Assembly: GCA_963848195.1 (NCBI GenBank)
Contig: CAWKCY010000019.1
Span: forward strand, 1 to 64,000
Direction: 5' to 3'
Length of the DNA stretch: 64,000 nucleotides
Origin: CAVQBP01 sp963848195
GTDB lineage: Bacteria; Bacteroidota; Ignavibacteria; Ignavibacteriales; Ignavibacteriaceae
The notes under the pieces are model-generated. The model was not told the DNA's origin. It ran no database searches and was given only the letters and a program-made list of their open reading frames with translations. The position numbers and the translations under genes are program-made. Shown here in pieces: positions 16,120 to 24,370 of the stretch; position 1 is the stretch's first letter; each line of letters begins with the position of its first letter.

Positions 16120-17403
16120 ATGAAAAGACTTGTCTTCCTATTTGGGATTATTATATTCTTAAATTCCGGTGTATTTGCTCAAAGTATAAATGGAAGATTT
16201 ACTTCTTCTCTCTATTCATTTGAAAGATTTGATACATTAAATACTTCAACTACTTATGCCCGTACGTATCAAATGCTTAATCTTAATATAAATCAAGGGA
16301 ACTACTCTCTTAGATCTTATATAAACTTTGAAAGTGATCTTTCAAAAGATATTAAACTTGATCCGCTATTAAGATTCTATAATTTATATTTTGAAGCGCG
16401 AAAAATCTTCGGCGCTGCAACGGTAAAAATAGGAAGACAGCCTTTATTTAATAGTGTCGCAGGAGGAATCTACGACGGGATAAATCTTGATGTAAAAAAG
16501 GGGGATTATAAAATTACAGGTTATTACGGCGGTAATGTACCTGCCTATCAGAAACTTAAAGTAACGAATGACTGGAGCAATGATTTCATTTACGGCGGCA
16601 AGATTACTACCACTGCACTTGATAATTTCCAGATGGCTTTAAGCTTTGTAAATAAAAATTTTAGAGTTCAGGACTATTATGCCACTCGGTTAGATGCTGA
16701 TTTGAATCCTATTACTGTTTTAATACGAAATAATTCCAATCAGTATAAATTTGCTTCCGGTGAAATAGACTATGACCTTAAAGATGCTTTATCTATTAAT
16801 ACAAAACTTGACTATGATTTGAATTTTGATGAAGTATCCAAGGTTGAATTCTATGGAAACTATGAAAAAATTTCAAACTTAAGGTTAAATTTATATTATA
16901 ATTACCGCGAACCCAGAATTAGATATAATTCAATTTTTTCGGTCTTTGATTATGGAAATACTCAAGAAATAGAAGCCGGTGCTGATTATATTTTGAGTAA
17001 AACTTTCACTATTACCGGGAAAGTCGGTGACGTAATTTATAAAGATGAAACTTCTCAAAGAGCAACAATTGCTCTTGCTACTAATTACGGCACTCTCAGC
17101 TATAGAAAAACTTTTGGTTATGCCGGAGAACTGGATGCAGTTTCAGTCTATTCAGCTTATTCTTTTTTAGATGGATTAGTTACCCCCTCTGTTGGGTTAT
17201 CTTACATTACATATAAACTTTCTCCGGATGATAAGAGCAAAAACAACTTAACTACACTGTTGGCAGGCTGCAACTACAGACCCTGGAAATTGTTATCATT
17301 TGATTTACAGGGGCAATTCCTTAATAATAAAATTTATAAAAACGATTTCCGGGTATTCTTTAAAATAAATTACTGGTTTAATACTATACTAGGGTTGATG
17401 TAA
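16120..17403 (+). CDS. Outer-membrane beta-barrel of a porin-cytochrome conduit (MtrB/OmbB-like role), 427 aa
   Basis: A signal peptide ending VFAQ precedes an all-beta protein of alternating hydrophobic strands with many Tyr/Phe/Asn (for example FNLYYNYREPRIRYNSIF-like pairs and TITGKVGDVIYKDETSQRAT). The chain ends NYWFNTILGLM, so the last strand closes on hydrophobic residues as barrels do. Length fits a barrel of about 18-22 strands. It stands one base from the 14-haem cytochrome gene, the arrangement of porin-cytochrome complexes that insulate haem wires through the outer membrane. Assignment rests on position and strand pattern, not on a specific motif. Confidence 0.7.
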   Translation: MKRLVFLFGIIIFLNSGVFAQSINGRFTSSLYSFERFDTLNTSTTYARTYQMLNLNINQGNYSLRSYINFESDLSKDIKLDPLLRFYNLYFEARKIFGAATVKIGRQPLFNSVAGGIYDGINLDVKKGDYKITGYYGGNVPAYQKLKVTNDWSNDFIYGGKITTTALDNFQMALSFVNKNFRVQDYYATRLDADLNPITVLIRNNSNQYKFASGEIDYDLKDALSINTKLDYDLNFDEVSKVEFYGNYEKISNLRLNLYYNYREPRIRYNSIFSVFDYGNTQEIEAGADYILSKTFTITGKVGDVIYKDETSQRATIALATNYGTLSYRKTFGYAGELDAVSVYSAYSFLDGLVTPSVGLSYITYKLSPDDKSKNNLTTLLAGCNYRPWKLLSFDLQGQFLNNKIYKNDFRVFFKINYWFNTILGLM

Positions 17404-17404
17404 A

Positions 17405-18634
17405 ATGAAATTTAGATTCTTCCACTTATCGATAATTCCGTTATTAGCATCAGCTTTAATACTTACTGCATTTTCTTCAAATGATACCACGGGTGTTAAA
17501 TATAGAAACAAAGGGCTTATAAAATTTTCACACAAATTTCATCTGGATGGGATTACGGACTGCCAATCATGTCATACAGGTGCTGTTAAAAGCACTTCTC
17601 TTGATGGTGTTCTATTTCCTACTATGGATGATTGCGCTCAATGTCATGATGTCACCGATGAAAACAATTGTAAAATGTGCCATTATGACGATACCTTTGA
17701 ACCATTAATTAAAAAAGAAGTAAACTTAACATTTAATCATAGCTTACATGTAGAAAAGCAAAAACTTGAATGTGAAACATGCCATAAAGGTTTTAAAACA
17801 GTCGATTACAGCTGGGAATTAAAGAATCCTGATCCGGTAATGGATGACTGCTATTCATGTCACAATAATAATAATAGTGCTACTTTGGCAATGAATAATT
17901 GCCAGTCATGTCATATTTCAACTGCAGAATTAAAACCGCAGGATCATAAAGCAGCTAGTTTTATTTCCACCCATAAATTTGCAGCTAAAAAAATTAATGC
18001 AGACTGTGCAATGTGTCATGATAATAGTAACAATTCGTGCGAAGATTGTCATGTAGCTACAAATACTATAACAGAAGCCAATACTCCAAATGATTTCTTC
18101 CAGCCTTTCGCTCCCGGTACTTCCGTTAAAGGTCCGAAAGAACAAAAATTATCAAGGGTTCATGATTTAAATTATATTTATACACATGGAATAGATTTAA
18201 AAGGAAAAACTGCAGAATGTCAGAGCTGCCATGAGGTAGAAACTTTCTGTGCAAACTGCCATCAATCAGATAATGCGGATTATTCATTAAGCGGAGTAGT
18301 TCCGGCTTCACACATACAGCCGAATTTCACTACAATAGGAGTTGGAACAGGAGGCGGAGAACATGCTATATTAGCTAGAAGAGATATTGAAAACTGTGCA
18401 TCATGCCATGATGTTCAAGGAGGCGACCCAACCTGTATTACTTGCCATTTAGATAGTGACGGCATAAAAGGAACAAATCCTAAAACGCATCCTGTAAACT
18501 TCATGCGAAATGACCATGGCGACTGGCATGACAGTCAGGGTTCTATCTGTTTTAATTGCCATACAAGTTCCAGTCCTTCTTCACCTCCCGGAGTTGGTTT
18601 TTGCGGATATTGTCATGGGAGTCAACCGAAATGA
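17405..18634 (+). CDS. Periplasmic/outer-membrane multihaem cytochrome with 14 CXXCH sites, 409 aa
   Basis: A signal peptide or N-terminal anchor (FFHLSIIPLLASALILTAFS) is followed by fourteen CXXCH motifs, from CQSCH near residue 57 to CGYCH close to the C-terminus. Early parts have the FSHKFHLDGITDCQSCH arrangement of the class III / c7-type cytochromes, in which a distal histidine precedes the haem site. This haem density implies a long electron wire. It starts one base after the barrel gene and overlaps the next cytochrome gene by four bases (ATGA), so all three are translated together. I infer it is the wire inside or beneath the barrel. Confidence 0.88.
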   Translation: MKFRFFHLSIIPLLASALILTAFSSNDTTGVKYRNKGLIKFSHKFHLDGITDCQSCHTGAVKSTSLDGVLFPTMDDCAQCHDVTDENNCKMCHYDDTFEPLIKKEVNLTFNHSLHVEKQKLECETCHKGFKTVDYSWELKNPDPVMDDCYSCHNNNNSATLAMNNCQSCHISTAELKPQDHKAASFISTHKFAAKKINADCAMCHDNSNNSCEDCHVATNTITEANTPNDFFQPFAPGTSVKGPKEQKLSRVHDLNYIYTHGIDLKGKTAECQSCHEVETFCANCHQSDNADYSLSGVVPASHIQPNFTTIGVGTGGGEHAILARRDIENCASCHDVQGGDPTCITCHLDSDGIKGTNPKTHPVNFMRNDHGDWHDSQGSICFNCHTSSSPSSPPGVGFCGYCHGSQPK

Positions 18635-19518
18635 TGAAATTGAAATATCATAAGTTATTTATTCTTTTATTTTATATTACTGGAATAGTTTTAGCTATTT
18701 TATTTATTTCAAGCTGCAGTAAATTAGACGAGAATAATATTACCCAACCTCAGACGGTTAATGTACACGGACCTGGCATATTAAATAAACAATCACCAAA
18801 CTGGCACGGTAATTTAGTAAGAGATAATCATTGGAACATGAAGGAGTGCCAGGAATGTCATGCTGCTAATTACTCAGGTGGTATAGCCGGTGCAAGCTGT
18901 TTGAGTTGTCACACAAATCAGGGCGGGCCTGAAGCATGCAATACATGCCACGGAGATTTTAATAATATTGCAAGGATAGCACCTCCAAGAGATATTAATA
19001 GCGACACTTCAACTTCAGTACTCGGAGTAGGGGCACATGCACAGCATTTATATACAACAACTTTAGGAAATACGGTTTCATGTTCGAACTGCCATAAAGT
19101 GCCTCAAAGTTTATCTTCACCCGGTCATGTAGATACTGATCTACCTGCTGAAGTTACATTTTCCGGTCAAGCATCTTCTTACGGTGCTGTTAATGCTACA
19201 TTTAATTATTCGGACGGTAGCTGTGCTAATACTTATTGCCACGGAAACTTTACTTTTTATAAAGATTCAACTTCATTAAGAAATCAATTTGCATATACAT
19301 CAGATAAAATGACCGGGCTTAGTCAAACTGTAGTATGGAATAATTTAGATATTTCAAAAATCAAATGCGGTACCTGCCACGGACTTCCTCCTGCAGGCCA
19401 TATACAGGTTGATATAAAAGACTGCGCAGGCTGCCACGTAGGTGTAGTTGATGAGTTCGGAAATATCATCGATAAAACTAAACACATGAACGGCAGAATT
19501 GATGTGTTTGGAGAATAA
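18631..19518 (+). CDS. Multihaem cytochrome lipoprotein with CX4CH motif (Geobacter-type), 295 aa
   Basis: The start is the ATG at 18631 inside the ATGA overlap with the previous gene; longer upstream frames would run inside that gene. Residues 1-30 are a lipoprotein signal with lipobox FISSC. There are six CXXCH sites (CQECH, CLSCH, CNTCH, CSNCH, CGTCH, CAGCH) plus CANTYCH, a CX4CH site. The pairing of CANTYCH with a later CGTCHGLPP matches the CxxxxCH/CXXCH domain described from Geobacter outer-membrane cytochromes. It is the likely outer-face lipoprotein of the conduit. Confidence 0.88.
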   Translation: MMKLKYHKLFILLFYITGIVLAILFISSCSKLDENNITQPQTVNVHGPGILNKQSPNWHGNLVRDNHWNMKECQECHAANYSGGIAGASCLSCHTNQGGPEACNTCHGDFNNIARIAPPRDINSDTSTSVLGVGAHAQHLYTTTLGNTVSCSNCHKVPQSLSSPGHVDTDLPAEVTFSGQASSYGAVNATFNYSDGSCANTYCHGNFTFYKDSTSLRNQFAYTSDKMTGLSQTVVWNNLDISKIKCGTCHGLPPAGHIQVDIKDCAGCHVGVVDEFGNIIDKTKHMNGRIDVFGE

Positions 19519-19560
19519 AGGTTAACACTGACCTTTTAGATGTTAGTGAAAAGTGAATTG

Positions 19561-19580
19561 CCCCGACATTTATGTCGGGG
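19561..19580. terminator. Perfect hairpin between convergent genes
   Basis: CCCCGACATTTATGTCGGGG folds as an 8-bp stem with a 4-base loop. It lies 43 bases past the cytochrome lipoprotein stop and 18 bases past the end of the opposing VOC gene. No strong T-run follows on either strand, so it may act as a two-way barrier or be a dispersed palindrome. Confidence 0.45.
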
Positions 19581-19597
19581 GTGCATTTCATTTAACT

Positions 19598-20032
19598 TTA
19601 TTTTTGTCTTCTATCGTTCTTTCTAAATTCTATGAATTCCACAGGGGCTCCGTTTTCTTTAATCATAGCAACCCTAACTCCTTTTGAAGGGCAGGTTATC
19701 TCCCCAATTAATTCTTTTCCCTTGATGGCTGCATCAAGATCATCTACCTCAAATGCAATATGAGGAATTTCCTTAATTATATCCGATATTGGACTGTCAC
19801 TTTCAAAACGCATCCATTCGATGCCATATTCACTAGTTTCAAATCCTGAAACGTAAAATTTATATTTCTTTAAATATTTCTCATTCTGTTTTTTTTCTAA
19901 GGTCGGAATACCAATATGATGGAAGTGCATTCCCTGATTGGAAACTGCCAATGGAGGTTCATTATCCTTTCTTTTATTATTTCTCTTTTTCATTTCTTCA
20001 GTAATAATATTAAGCGGGGTTATTTTCAACAT
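19598..20032 (-). CDS. Glyoxalase/VOC-superfamily protein, 144 aa
   Basis: The core from about residue 34 has the VOC pattern: MHFHHIGIPTLEKKQNEKYL at the first strand-helix, then IPHIAFEVDDLDAAIKGKEL and a final metal-ligand-like glutamate in APVEFIEFRK. Such proteins bind a metal and act on varied small molecules; the substrate here is unknown. Starting at 20032 it overlaps the upstream membrane protein by 23 bases; an internal ATG at 19993 would avoid this and remove the charged leader. It is co-transcribed with that gene. Confidence 0.65.
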   Translation of the reverse strand: MLKITPLNIITEEMKKRNNKRKDNEPPLAVSNQGMHFHHIGIPTLEKKQNEKYLKKYKFYVSGFETSEYGIEWMRFESDSPISDIIKEIPHIAFEVDDLDAAIKGKELIGEITCPSKGVRVAMIKENGAPVEFIEFRKNDRRQK

Positions 20033-20711
20033 TACCTATTTTTTCTTCTTTAAAATCTTGAGCAAGATAATTTCTATTATGATCAACCCAATAAGCCCAT
20101 GCAATTAAAAGCCACTGTGATAAACCTGCATATCCGATTGCCTCTGCAGAAGGAGGCGGAGGACTGAAAACATTAGAGATATATACTACGAAAAGAAATA
20201 TCAATAATCCCAGGAAAGCATATTTCCCTGTTTTATTCTTTGCTCTGGTTGCCGAAGAATATAAGTAAGCGCCGAGTGCAAAGATAACAACTTCAACTGT
20301 TATAGAAAATGGAACAGAATTCCAAAGTCCAAAACCAACTTTAAAATCTGACCATGGTAAAATGGGAAGATCAGGCCTGTGCACTATTAAATCCAGAACC
20401 CAATGGCTGACAACAAGTGCCCCAAGAAGAATTGAGCCTTTTATATTTTTCCGGAAAAAGAAATATATTAGTCCGAAGAGAAACCCCCAGATAACTGCAA
20501 ATAATAGGCTATGAGAATATGGATAAAATGTAAAGTCGAGCGGATTGGCAGCCATTAAACCAGGCACTATTTTTACGTGTTCAATACCCGTTAAAATTAA
20601 AAAAGGCCATAAAAGATCTAGAAATTGTGCGGCAAAAAATAAAGTACCTAGTGATGGTCTGCTGTCAACTTTTTTACCGGCAAAGCCGGCTCCATAATGT
20701 CCAATAAACAC
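20010..20711 (-). CDS. YdjM-like polytopic membrane protein, 233 aa
   Basis: The protein has about six membrane helices. The start MFIGHYGAGFAGKKVDSRPS, the segment PLDFTFYPYSHSLLFAVIWG and the HWVLDLIVHRPDLP motif provide the conserved His/Asp residues seen in YdjM-type membrane-bound putative metal-dependent hydrolases. Activity has not been proven for most members. It shares a transcript with the VOC protein downstream. Confidence 0.65.
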   Translation of the reverse strand: MFIGHYGAGFAGKKVDSRPSLGTLFFAAQFLDLLWPFLILTGIEHVKIVPGLMAANPLDFTFYPYSHSLLFAVIWGFLFGLIYFFFRKNIKGSILLGALVVSHWVLDLIVHRPDLPILPWSDFKVGFGLWNSVPFSITVEVVIFALGAYLYSSATRAKNKTGKYAFLGLLIFLFVVYISNVFSPPPPSAEAIGYAGLSQWLLIAWAYWVDHNRNYLAQDFKEEKIGNVENNPA

Positions 20712-20831
20712 TTCTTATTCCTCCTTTGAAAATTTTAATAAAGATATAAACTATTATAGTTTTTTACAATAGTATTTTCTTTTTTCAAATCACAAATTTA
20801 TTTTCAGTTCAGGGGAATAATCAATTTTAAT

Positions 20832-21713
20832 TCATCCTCTTATCTCTTTAACGAAAGCACGGATATGTTCGGGAGTTGTTCCACAGCAGCCGCCTACAAT
20901 ATTTACTCCTTCATTAATCAGCCGTTTCATTTTTAAGCTCATCATTTCAGGGCTTTCAGGAAAGACAGTTTTATTATTTTGAATAATAGGAATACCTGCA
21001 TTAACATGTACCAATACAGGGGTCGTTTTATCAGCCTCCCTCATTTCATGTACTACTTCAATCATTTGATCAGTCCCCACCCCGCAGTTTGCACCGATAA
21101 TATCCGCACCGGCTTCTTTAACAGCACTAATCATTTCTGCAGGTGAAACTCCCATCATTGTACGATAGTATCCGTGAACCGTTTTCTGATAAGTAAATGT
21201 GCATATTACCTCAAGATCAGTAAATTCTTTTGCGGCACGGATTGCCAGGCATGCTTCATCAATTGCTGACATTGTTTCAACACAAATAGCATCTGCCCCT
21301 CCTTTACTTAAAGCTTCAACTTGAATCCTGAACCCATCATAAACTTCTTCCTCAGGTATTTCCTGCATCATTATAATTGCGCTTGAAGGTCCTATTGAAC
21401 CAAGTACAAAATGATCATCACCTGCAGCTTCTCTTGAAATTGCTGCCGCAGCTTCATTTAATTCAAAAGCTCTATCCTGAAAACCAAAGTGTGCCAGTCT
21501 AAGCGGATGAGCACCAAAGCTATTTGTTAAAACCATATCGGAACCTGCATCAATATAACTTTTCGCAATACTGAAGACTTCTTTTCGATGGGTTACATTC
21601 CATATTTCAGGGCATTCACCTACTCCCAATCCTAATTCGTGAAGGAAAGTTCCCCAGCCTCCATCAGATATTAATATTTTCCCGTTTTCTATTGCTTTAA
21701 GAATTGATTTCAT
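20832..21713 (-). CDS. Zinc-dependent homocysteine S-methyltransferase domain protein, 293 aa
   Basis: This is a stand-alone homocysteine-binding domain of the MetH/BHMT type. It shows GGWGTFLHELGLGVGECPE near the N-terminus, the first zinc cysteine in GANCGVGTD (about residue 205) and the paired zinc cysteines in GGCCGTTPEHI at the C-terminus. These bind the homocysteine thiolate for methylation to methionine. With no methyl-donor domain of its own, it needs a corrinoid partner, and such a protein is encoded upstream at 22142-22783. Repeat copy C separates it from the rest of the cluster. Confidence 0.85.
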   Translation of the reverse strand: MKSILKAIENGKILISDGGWGTFLHELGLGVGECPEIWNVTHRKEVFSIAKSYIDAGSDMVLTNSFGAHPLRLAHFGFQDRAFELNEAAAAISREAAGDDHFVLGSIGPSSAIIMMQEIPEEEVYDGFRIQVEALSKGGADAICVETMSAIDEACLAIRAAKEFTDLEVICTFTYQKTVHGYYRTMMGVSPAEMISAVKEAGADIIGANCGVGTDQMIEVVHEMREADKTTPVLVHVNAGIPIIQNNKTVFPESPEMMSLKMKRLINEGVNIVGGCCGTTPEHIRAFVKEIRG

Positions 21714-21776
21714 TTTAATTCCATTGTAATTAAAAATATAATTTATTAAATAAATTTAGGACCTGAATCAGTATTA

Positions 21777-21873
21777 AAAGATGACATCTTTAATATTTAA
21801 AAATAAGGTAATCTGAATTTATATTTTAATAAAATATTGAAAGGAGTTTTCCCTTACTAAAGATGTCATCTTT
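21777..21873. repeat. AAAGATG inverted-repeat element, copy C
   Basis: AAAGATGACATCTTT at 21777-21791 and AAAGATGTCATCTTT at 21859-21873 bound an interior resembling copies A and B (AATATTTAAAAATAAGGTAATC near the left). It sits in the gap between two genes of the corrinoid cluster, only 6 bases from the stop of the small gene at 21880. Confidence 0.85.
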
Positions 21874-21879
21874 TTTTTA

Positions 21880-22134
21880 TCAAGTGAACTTTTCTTCTAA
21901 TTCCTTTTTTACAGCTTCAGCAGTTTCTTCAATAGTTCCATTATATTCTTCTTCTTCACCCCATTTCCATTGATTTAAATAACTATCTTCATCGATTAAG
22001 TTTTGAGCCTTGGCGACACTATCGATTTTGAGCATAAACTTTGGAGGCATTTCAATTTTAATCTCATCAAAATCATCCCAGATTTTAATCTGAGACGGAA
22101 TGTTCTGCCAGTATAATATTTGATAATAAGCCAT
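21880..22134 (-). CDS. Small PF13769-type ('virulence factor') protein of corrinoid methyl-transfer clusters, 84 aa
   Basis: The start MAYYQILYWQNIPSQIKIWD and the later SYLNQWKWGEEEEY match the small family named 'virulence factor' (PF13769). In many bacteria this family is encoded beside split B12-dependent methionine synthase parts, so the name is misleading. I start it at the ATG at 22134, which has AGGA eight bases upstream; the longer TTG-started version would overlap the previous gene. It is encoded directly after the corrinoid protein. Its role is unknown. Confidence 0.7.
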   Translation of the reverse strand: MAYYQILYWQNIPSQIKIWDDFDEIKIEMPPKFMLKIDSVAKAQNLIDEDSYLNQWKWGEEEEYNGTIEETAEAVKKELEEKFT

Positions 22135-22141
22135 TATATTC

Positions 22142-22783
22142 CTACTTATTTTCAACTAAATTTAAGAAAAGATCAACAGCGCTGCTTGCATCTGAACCAT
22201 AACCATCGGCACCAATTTCATCAGCAAACATTTGACTAACGGGTGCCCCTCCAATTGCCATTTTAATATCATCCAAACCTTTTTCTTTAAATCCATCTAT
22301 CACCGTCTTCATATATGTCATAGTTGTAGTTAACAAAGCGCTCATCCCGACAATATTAGGCTTAAATTTCTCTGCGGCATTCAAGAACTTTTCAAGGCTT
22401 TGATCCACGCCTATATCATGAACTTCGAAGCCGGCACCTTCAGCCATCATACAAACAAGGTTTTTTCCAATATCATGTAAATCTCCGCGTACCGTACCCA
22501 TAATAAGAACTCCTGCCGGTTTAACACCAGAATCCTTTGCTGATAAAAGAGGCTTCAAAACTGCCATACCGGCTTTCATCGCTCTTGCTGCAATAAGAAC
22601 TTCCGGCACATAAAGAATATTATACTTAAAATCTTCTCCAACAACGCTCATTCCGGCAATTAAACCTTCATTCAATATTTCCTGAGCAGTTTTCCCCTCT
22701 GCTAAGGCATCTTTTGTCATTTGCTCAACTTCTTTTGCTTTCCCCTCATAAAGATATTGGTTCATTAAAGCGTAATCAGGCAT
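22142..22783 (-). CDS. MtaC/MetH-like corrinoid (B12-binding) protein, 213 aa
   Basis: Residues about 10-85 are the helical cap domain (MTKDALAEGKTAQEILNEGL, then YVPEVLIAARAMKAGM). Residues 90-210 are the Rossmann B12-binding domain, with the lower-ligand motif DLHDIGKN (DxHxxG) and SALLTTTMTYM. It would carry a methyl group on cobalt between the UroD-type methyltransferase encoded 20 bases upstream and the homocysteine methyltransferase at 20832-21713. Length is typical of MtaC/MttC-type carriers. Confidence 0.9.
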   Translation of the reverse strand: MPDYALMNQYLYEGKAKEVEQMTKDALAEGKTAQEILNEGLIAGMSVVGEDFKYNILYVPEVLIAARAMKAGMAVLKPLLSAKDSGVKPAGVLIMGTVRGDLHDIGKNLVCMMAEGAGFEVHDIGVDQSLEKFLNAAEKFKPNIVGMSALLTTTMTYMKTVIDGFKEKGLDDIKMAIGGAPVSQMFADEIGADGYGSDASSAVDLFLNLVENK

Positions 22784-22803
22784 CTATATATTTCCTTTTG
22801 TTT

Positions 22804-23850
22804 TTATCTTTTAGAATTAAACTCGTTTAGGGCATTCTGCATTGCAAGAATATTTTCTTTAGGCATTCCCGGGCTTGTGCCTCCACCTACGGAAAGAATT
22901 ATACCTTCACCACCACTTTTTTCCAGAACGTCCATTGTTGCATCAAAAACCTCATCAGGAGTTCCTCGAACTCCTATTTCCAAAGGATTAACGTTTCCCA
23001 TCAAGCACATTCTGTCTCCTACCCTGCTTTTTACATCTTCAATATCTGTTTGTTTTCCCCAGTTCAAAACATTAAATCCGCAGTCGGGAAGATGTTCAAG
23101 ACAAGCATTTATATCAGCATCATTATGATAAATTTTTACCCAATCTTTAGGGAAAGCATCGCATATCTTAGTTAAATAGGGATGGGCAAATTCCTTATAA
23201 TGGTCTTCATTTATAAATCCAACGATATCATCTAAAATGAAAATCCCTTCGACAGAGTCGCCCATTATTTTAGCTTGAGCTTTCAGCCAATCTATAATTA
23301 AATTTGTGCATAAACTTATCAGCTTATGGGCATAATCAGGCTTTTCAACCAGGTCAAACATAAATTCAGTTGTACTTCTTACAAAACCGGCTGTACAAAG
23401 AGGACCGCGTGAGGTAACAAGGGGAAGTATATGCCCATTTTCAAAAATACGCTGTTTATGCATTTTAATTCTGTGCAAAGTCATTGCCATAAATGCGTCA
23501 TTCTCAACTTCATATTCCGGAAATGATTCAATATCTTCAATATGAAAGAGTGTATGATATTCGCTGGGAGTATTATCCTGCCAGAATTTTATTTTAGTAC
23601 CGAGTGCAGACGGTTCGGCAGCCATACCATATTCCATCCACCAGGAAGGGACAAAAATAATATCCGGGAATTCTTCATGGATTTTCAGGTTAGATTGAAA
23701 CCACAGCTCGGGATCAAGATAATAATCCATATGATTAATGCCTAAATATCCCGGTATCCACGGGCTATCGATTATTAAAGCCATTGGAATTTTATCAAGC
23801 TTTTCCATGTGTGCGGCTTTCTTAAAGGTTTCCCATTGTTCAGGTTTCAT
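22804..23850 (-). CDS. UroD/MtaA-family methyltransferase, 348 aa
   Basis: The fold is that of uroporphyrinogen decarboxylase-like methyltransferases (MtaA/CmuA/MtbA), which transfer methyl groups to or from corrinoid proteins. Visible features are the SRGPLCTAGFVRSTTEFMFD and FILDDIVGFINEDHYKEFAH segments and the final CLMGNVNPLEIGVRGTPDEV. Many characterised zinc members show a His-x-Cys motif at the position where this protein has YHNDADINACL, so the metal site or substrate may differ. It lies directly before the corrinoid protein gene. The methyl donor is unknown. Confidence 0.78.
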   Translation of the reverse strand: MKPEQWETFKKAAHMEKLDKIPMALIIDSPWIPGYLGINHMDYYLDPELWFQSNLKIHEEFPDIIFVPSWWMEYGMAAEPSALGTKIKFWQDNTPSEYHTLFHIEDIESFPEYEVENDAFMAMTLHRIKMHKQRIFENGHILPLVTSRGPLCTAGFVRSTTEFMFDLVEKPDYAHKLISLCTNLIIDWLKAQAKIMGDSVEGIFILDDIVGFINEDHYKEFAHPYLTKICDAFPKDWVKIYHNDADINACLEHLPDCGFNVLNWGKQTDIEDVKSRVGDRMCLMGNVNPLEIGVRGTPDEVFDATMDVLEKSGGEGIILSVGGGTSPGMPKENILAMQNALNEFNSKR

Positions 23851-23875
23851 GTATTCTTTCCTTTTTTAATGAGTA

Positions 23876-23952
23876 GGTAACCAAAAGCAGAAATTTCATT
23901 TATTGTCAACAGTAAGGATGTATGTTCTAGATATTAATGTCTTTTGGTTACC
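23876..23952. repeat. Inverted repeat with 12-bp perfect arms GGTAACCAAAAG / CTTTTGGTTACC
   Basis: The arms lie at 23876-23887 and 23941-23952 with a 53-bp spacer, between the UroD-type gene and the 107-residue gene of the corrinoid cluster. It resembles neither a cobalamin riboswitch nor the other repeat families. It could attenuate transcription inside the operon or be another small insertion. Confidence 0.6.
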
Positions 23953-23974
23953 CACATAATTGTATATTAATAAA

Positions 23975-24298
23975 TTATGAAATAAATATCTCGCTATCAG
24001 TAATTTTTAACTCAATTCCTGCTGATTTAGCAGCTTCCTGAAGAGCAGCATCGAGCATTATAACCGCGTCCCTGCTAACATCGAGACGCCTCATTAAACC
24101 CTCCCCTTTCTTAGTTCCAAAACCCAGCATAATCTTCAAGCCTTTACGTTTGCAGGATATTCTGGTACCATCTTCAAGTTTTATGTTCATAGGTTTAATA
24201 AAAGCATCGATATAATGAACACCAATACCGGACTTATCCAAAAAAACCGGAGGTAATTTATCTTTAGCTTCTTTATTTATATCACAAATCTTAGTCAC
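23975..24298 (-). CDS. Uncharacterised 107-aa protein of the corrinoid cluster
   Basis: I do not recognise the family. The protein is soluble, mixed alpha/beta, with one distinctive segment ISCKRKGLKIMLGFGTKKGE and a hydrophobic C-terminal helix (SRDAVIMLDAALQEAAKSAG). Only two cysteines are present, so it is not an obvious metal protein. It sits between the MetH-activation-like gene and the UroD-type gene on the same strand, and a role in corrinoid methyl transfer is inferred only from that position. Confidence 0.55.
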   Translation of the reverse strand: MTKICDINKEAKDKLPPVFLDKSGIGVHYIDAFIKPMNIKLEDGTRISCKRKGLKIMLGFGTKKGEGLMRRLDVSRDAVIMLDAALQEAAKSAGIELKITDSEIFIS

Positions 24299-24370
24299 TA
24301 TAATTCTCCTGAGATTAAATATTAAAAAAAATTAAAGATATTATCAGCGAACTTTCAGATTTTCTCTCAA

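Noticed and set aside
18556..18630. Longer start for the haem lipoprotein at 18556
   Set aside because: It would run inside the preceding cytochrome gene and place 25 residues before the lipoprotein signal; the ATGA overlap start at 18631 fits better.
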